A stretch of DNA of 64,000 bases from Streptomyces tuirus (GTDB lineage Bacteria; Actinomycetota; Actinomycetes; Streptomycetales; Streptomycetaceae), in NCBI GenBank assembly GCA_018195615.1, contig JAGTPG010000001.1, forward strand, positions 868,001 to 932,000, written 5' to 3'. This document shows, piece by piece, positions 61,879-64,000 of the stretch. The notes under the pieces were generated by a model that was not told the origin of the DNA, did no database searches, and worked only from the letters and a program-made list of their open reading frames with translations. Made by a program: the position numbers and the translations under genes. The first letter of the stretch is position 1. Every line of letters starts with the position of its first letter.

Positions 61879-62948
61879 ATGACCCTCGTCGACAACGAAA
61901 CGGCGCTGGCCAACCGCATCCTCGGCGGCTGGACGGGCCGCATCGCGGGCAACATGCTGGGCAAACCGGTCGAGCAGGGCGAGCTCTGGACGCGCGACCG
62001 CATCGACCGCTACCTCAGACAGGCCGCCGCCCTCCCCCTGACCGACTACCTGCCCGAGCCCACCGGCGACCTCGAAATCGCGCTGCGGCCCGAATGGCGC
62101 CAGTGCGTCCGCGGCCGCATCCACGGCAGCTGCCGGGACGACGACGTCGACTACGCGATCCTCGGCCTCGACCTGCTGGAGACCCACGGCTTCGGCTTCA
62201 GCACCGAGCAGGTCGGCGACCTGTGGCTGCTGCGGCTGCCGTACCTCCAGACGTTCACCGCCGAGCGGGCCGCGTACCGCAACCTCGCCAACGGTCTCAA
62301 GCCGCCGCTGACGGCGACGTACGACAACCCGTACCAGGAGTGGATCGGCGCCCTCATCCGCGCCGACGTCTACGGCTGGACCTGCCCGGGCGTGCCGCGC
62401 CGGGCCGCCTCGCTGGCCCGGCGGGACGCGGTGCTGTCGCACACCGGCAACGGGGTCTACGGGGCGATGTGGGCCGCGGCGCTGATCGCGGCGGCGTTCA
62501 CGGCGCCGACGGTGCGGCACGCCGTCGACCAGGCCCTGGCCGTGATCCCGCGAGCAGCCGCCTGGCGCGTACGGTGCGCCGGGTGGTGTCCCTGCACGAC
62601 ACGCGGATGTCCTGGGAGGACACGCTGACCACGGTCGCGGAGGAGACCGCCGGGATGGGCTGGATCCACACCGTCCCGAACGCCGCCGTGCTCACCGCCG
62701 GCCTGCTCTACGGCGACGGCGACTTCACCCGGACCATCACCCTGACCGTCCGCGGCGGCCTGGACACCGACTCCAACGGCGCCACGGCGGGGTCGGTGGC
62801 GGGTGTCTTCGGTGGGGCCGCGGCCATTCCCGACCAGTGGAAGGTTCCGCTGGAGGACACCGTCCACAGCGCGGTGTTCGGCTTCGACGGGGTGCGGATC
62901 AGCGAGCTGGCGGAACGGACGGTGCGGCTGGCGGAGCGGGAGGCCTGA
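61879..62948 (+). CDS. ADP-ribosylglycohydrolase (one frame break)
   Basis: ADP-ribosylglycohydrolase-fold enzyme that removes ADP-ribose from proteins or small targets: RILGGWTGRIAGNMLGKPVE, SCRDDDVDYAILGLDLLETH (DDDxDY), SHTGNGVYGAMWAAALI and the Mg-binding RGGLDTDSNGATAGSVAGVF. The frame breaks at CCC 62547-62549; one base restores ASSRLARTVRRVVSL and gives 356 aa. ATG 61879. No ADP-ribosyltransferase gene is in the window. Confidence 0.9.
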
Positions 62949-63080
62949 CCGGTCCGAACCGGCCATTCCTCGGCCGGGCAGTCGGCTGACCCTGGCTTCC
63001 GCTTGGCGCCACGCGCCGCGCGACGGCTCAGTATCGGCCACTTCTTCTCTTCTCCTGGGCCGTCCCGGTGCCCGTTCCGC

Positions 63081-63095
63081 TTGAAAGCGCTTCCA
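63081..63095 (+). promoter_or_regulatory. Possible LacI-type operator
   Basis: TTGAAAGCGCTTCCA, an AAGCGCTT palindrome of the kind bound by LacI/GalR regulators, about 140 bp upstream of the small secreted protein. No regulator is adjacent. Confidence 0.35.
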
Positions 63096-63236
63096 TCCGG
63101 CTGATTTCGGCCACTTGCTCGCCAGTCGGCGATGTCGATCAACCACGAACGTAAGGTGATCTGGCTTTTGCCTCACCCGATCATTTCAAGACACCCCTTC
63201 CGTGTCCTCTCGCCCGGCAGAAAGGGCCTGCTTGTC

Positions 63237-63692
63237 ATGTCCCGCCTCAGAAACACGCTGCGTGCCGCCGCCTCCGCCGCCGTCCTCGCAGGCGCGGTCC
63301 TCAGCGCGCCGCAGGCCGTCGCCGCCGAGCAGCCCACGGCCACCGCTGCCGCCGCCAACGTGTGCGGAAGCGGCTACACCCTGAGGAAGGCGATCCCGCT
63401 GCCCGTCGGCACCGACCCCAGCGAGCGCCTGGCGACCCTCTTCGCCTACGAGAACGGCGGCAAGGGCTGCGCCATCCTCGACAACAACGTCGGCAAGGCG
63501 CAGTACATGTACCTGCAGGTCTGCAAGGTGGGCGGCACGTCCTGCGACCCCGACTCGGGCAACTTCAGCGAGTACGCCGGCCCGGTCCACGTCTCCAGCT
63601 TCGCCTGTGCCCCGGTGACGGCCAAGATGGGCTCGTCCTCCAGCAGCCTCTACATCAACTACAAGTCGAGCTACGTCTTCCCCTGCGGCTGA
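63237..63692 (+). CDS. Small secreted cysteine-containing protein
   Basis: A 151-aa exported protein. Signal peptide LRAAASAAVLAGAVLSAPQA, likely cleaved after AVAAE. The mature part has six Cys (CGSGYT, GCAILD, VCKVGG, SCDPDSG, FACAPV and the final CG), implying disulfides in an extracellular fold, with YMYLQVCK and LYINYKSSYVFPC. It resembles the small actinobacterial spore-associated/secreted proteins of unknown function (for example SapA-like), but no family can be assigned. ATG 63237. Confidence 0.7.
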   Translation: MSRLRNTLRAAASAAVLAGAVLSAPQAVAAEQPTATAAAANVCGSGYTLRKAIPLPVGTDPSERLATLFAYENGGKGCAILDNNVGKAQYMYLQVCKVGGTSCDPDSGNFSEYAGPVHVSSFACAPVTAKMGSSSSSLYINYKSSYVFPCG

Positions 63693-63721
63693 GCCGGCCA
63701 CCGGGTGGTTACCCTGCCCCA

Positions 63722-64000
63722 ATGACCACCTCACCTGATTTCGCCGCCTACATCGCGTCCCTGCCCCGCGTCCTGGCCGGTGCCGCCGCGCTGTTCCGGG
63801 ACGGCGAGGGCCGGGTGCTGCTCGTCGAGCCCAACTACCGGGAGGGCTGGACGCTGCCCGGCGGCACGATCGAGTCCGACGACGGCGAGACCCCGCGGCA
63901 GGGCGCACGGCGCGAGACGGCGGAGGAGATCGGGCTGGACCGGGAGCTCGGCCGGCTGCTGACGGTGGACTGGGTGCACGGCCCGGGGCGTCCGCCGCTG
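63722..64000 (+). CDS. Nudix hydrolase, 5' part
   Basis: The first 93 codons of a Nudix hydrolase truncated by the window end. The protein begins MTTSPDFAAYIASLPRVLAG, then ALFRDGEGRVLLVEPNY and a Nudix box TPRQGARRETAEEIGLD with RExxEE; the Gly-rich loop GGTIESDDGE is two residues longer than usual. Substrate unknown. Confidence 0.85.
   Translation, partial: MTTSPDFAAYIASLPRVLAGAAALFRDGEGRVLLVEPNYREGWTLPGGTIESDDGETPRQGARRETAEEIGLDRELGRLLTVDWVHGPGRPPL

Overview
The window is high-GC actinobacterial DNA and almost certainly from Streptomyces. It shows third-position GC bias, many GTG starts, 4-nt start/stop overlaps, a gvpOAFGYZJLSK gas-vesicle cluster, an F420-dependent oxidoreductase and an ethylmalonyl-CoA operon. 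From memory the gene order resembles the S. coelicolor SCO646x-SCO651x region; this was not checked by alignment. No rRNA, tRNA or CRISPR array was seen.

Layout. 0-8.3 kb: tail of a DJ-1/PfpI protein, catalase HPII (katE), a small DUF6158-like protein, an Rv2629/baeRF-like protein, an ABC-F ATPase, a PAP2-lipid kinase fusion, a methyltransferase and a 56-aa membrane peptide. 8.3-13.6 kb: gas-vesicle operon on the minus strand. 13.6-18.6 kb: minus-strand operon of NADH dehydrogenase with a repeat tail, transketolase and a LigD-type polymerase domain. 18.8-25.2 kb: F420 oxidoreductase, enolase-superfamily enzyme, SDR, holin-like membrane protein, VOC and GNAT proteins, and a secreted CocE-type hydrolase. 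25.4-38.2 kb: a peptidase and amino-acid module (S66, S9, M20 and M55 peptidases, SGNH esterase, D-amino-acid-dehydrogenase-like FAD enzyme, polar amino-acid ABC importer, CdaR/PucR regulator). An IS5-family element carrying a small passenger gene sits exactly between the M20 and S9 genes. 38.2-49.1 kb: methyltransferase, PAS/GAF/PP2C/HATPase phosphatase, MFS exporter fused to three carboxypeptidase-regulatory-like domains, SRPBCC protein, a radical-SAM protein behind a LexA-type box, a secreted tripeptidyl aminopeptidase, RidA, GNAT and HEAT-repeat proteins. 49.4-58.7 kb: duplicated 3-hydroxyacyl-CoA dehydrogenase, a TetR regulator, then ccr-ecm-mcl-mch-mcd, which together assimilate acetyl-CoA units through ethylmalonyl-CoA. 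58.8-64 kb: psd-pssA (phosphatidylethanolamine synthesis), glycerate kinase, an ADP-ribosylglycohydrolase, a small secreted protein and a truncated Nudix gene.

Data quality. Fifteen otherwise convincing genes need 23 single-base corrections to read through. Every one is a missing base in or beside a short G or C run; none is an extra base. When the bases are restored every gene becomes an exact multiple of three and reaches family-typical length, so I treat these as probable sequence undercalls and annotate the genes as CDS spanning the break.

The most interesting points are: the passenger gene inside the IS and the operon it splits; paired TGACAC/GTGTCA-type palindromes in the promoter spacers of ccr and of a distant secreted hydrolase; the LexA-type box in front of the radical-SAM gene; a lipid kinase whose fused PAP2 domain has lost its catalytic histidines; and the oppositely charged tails of GvpY and GvpZ.
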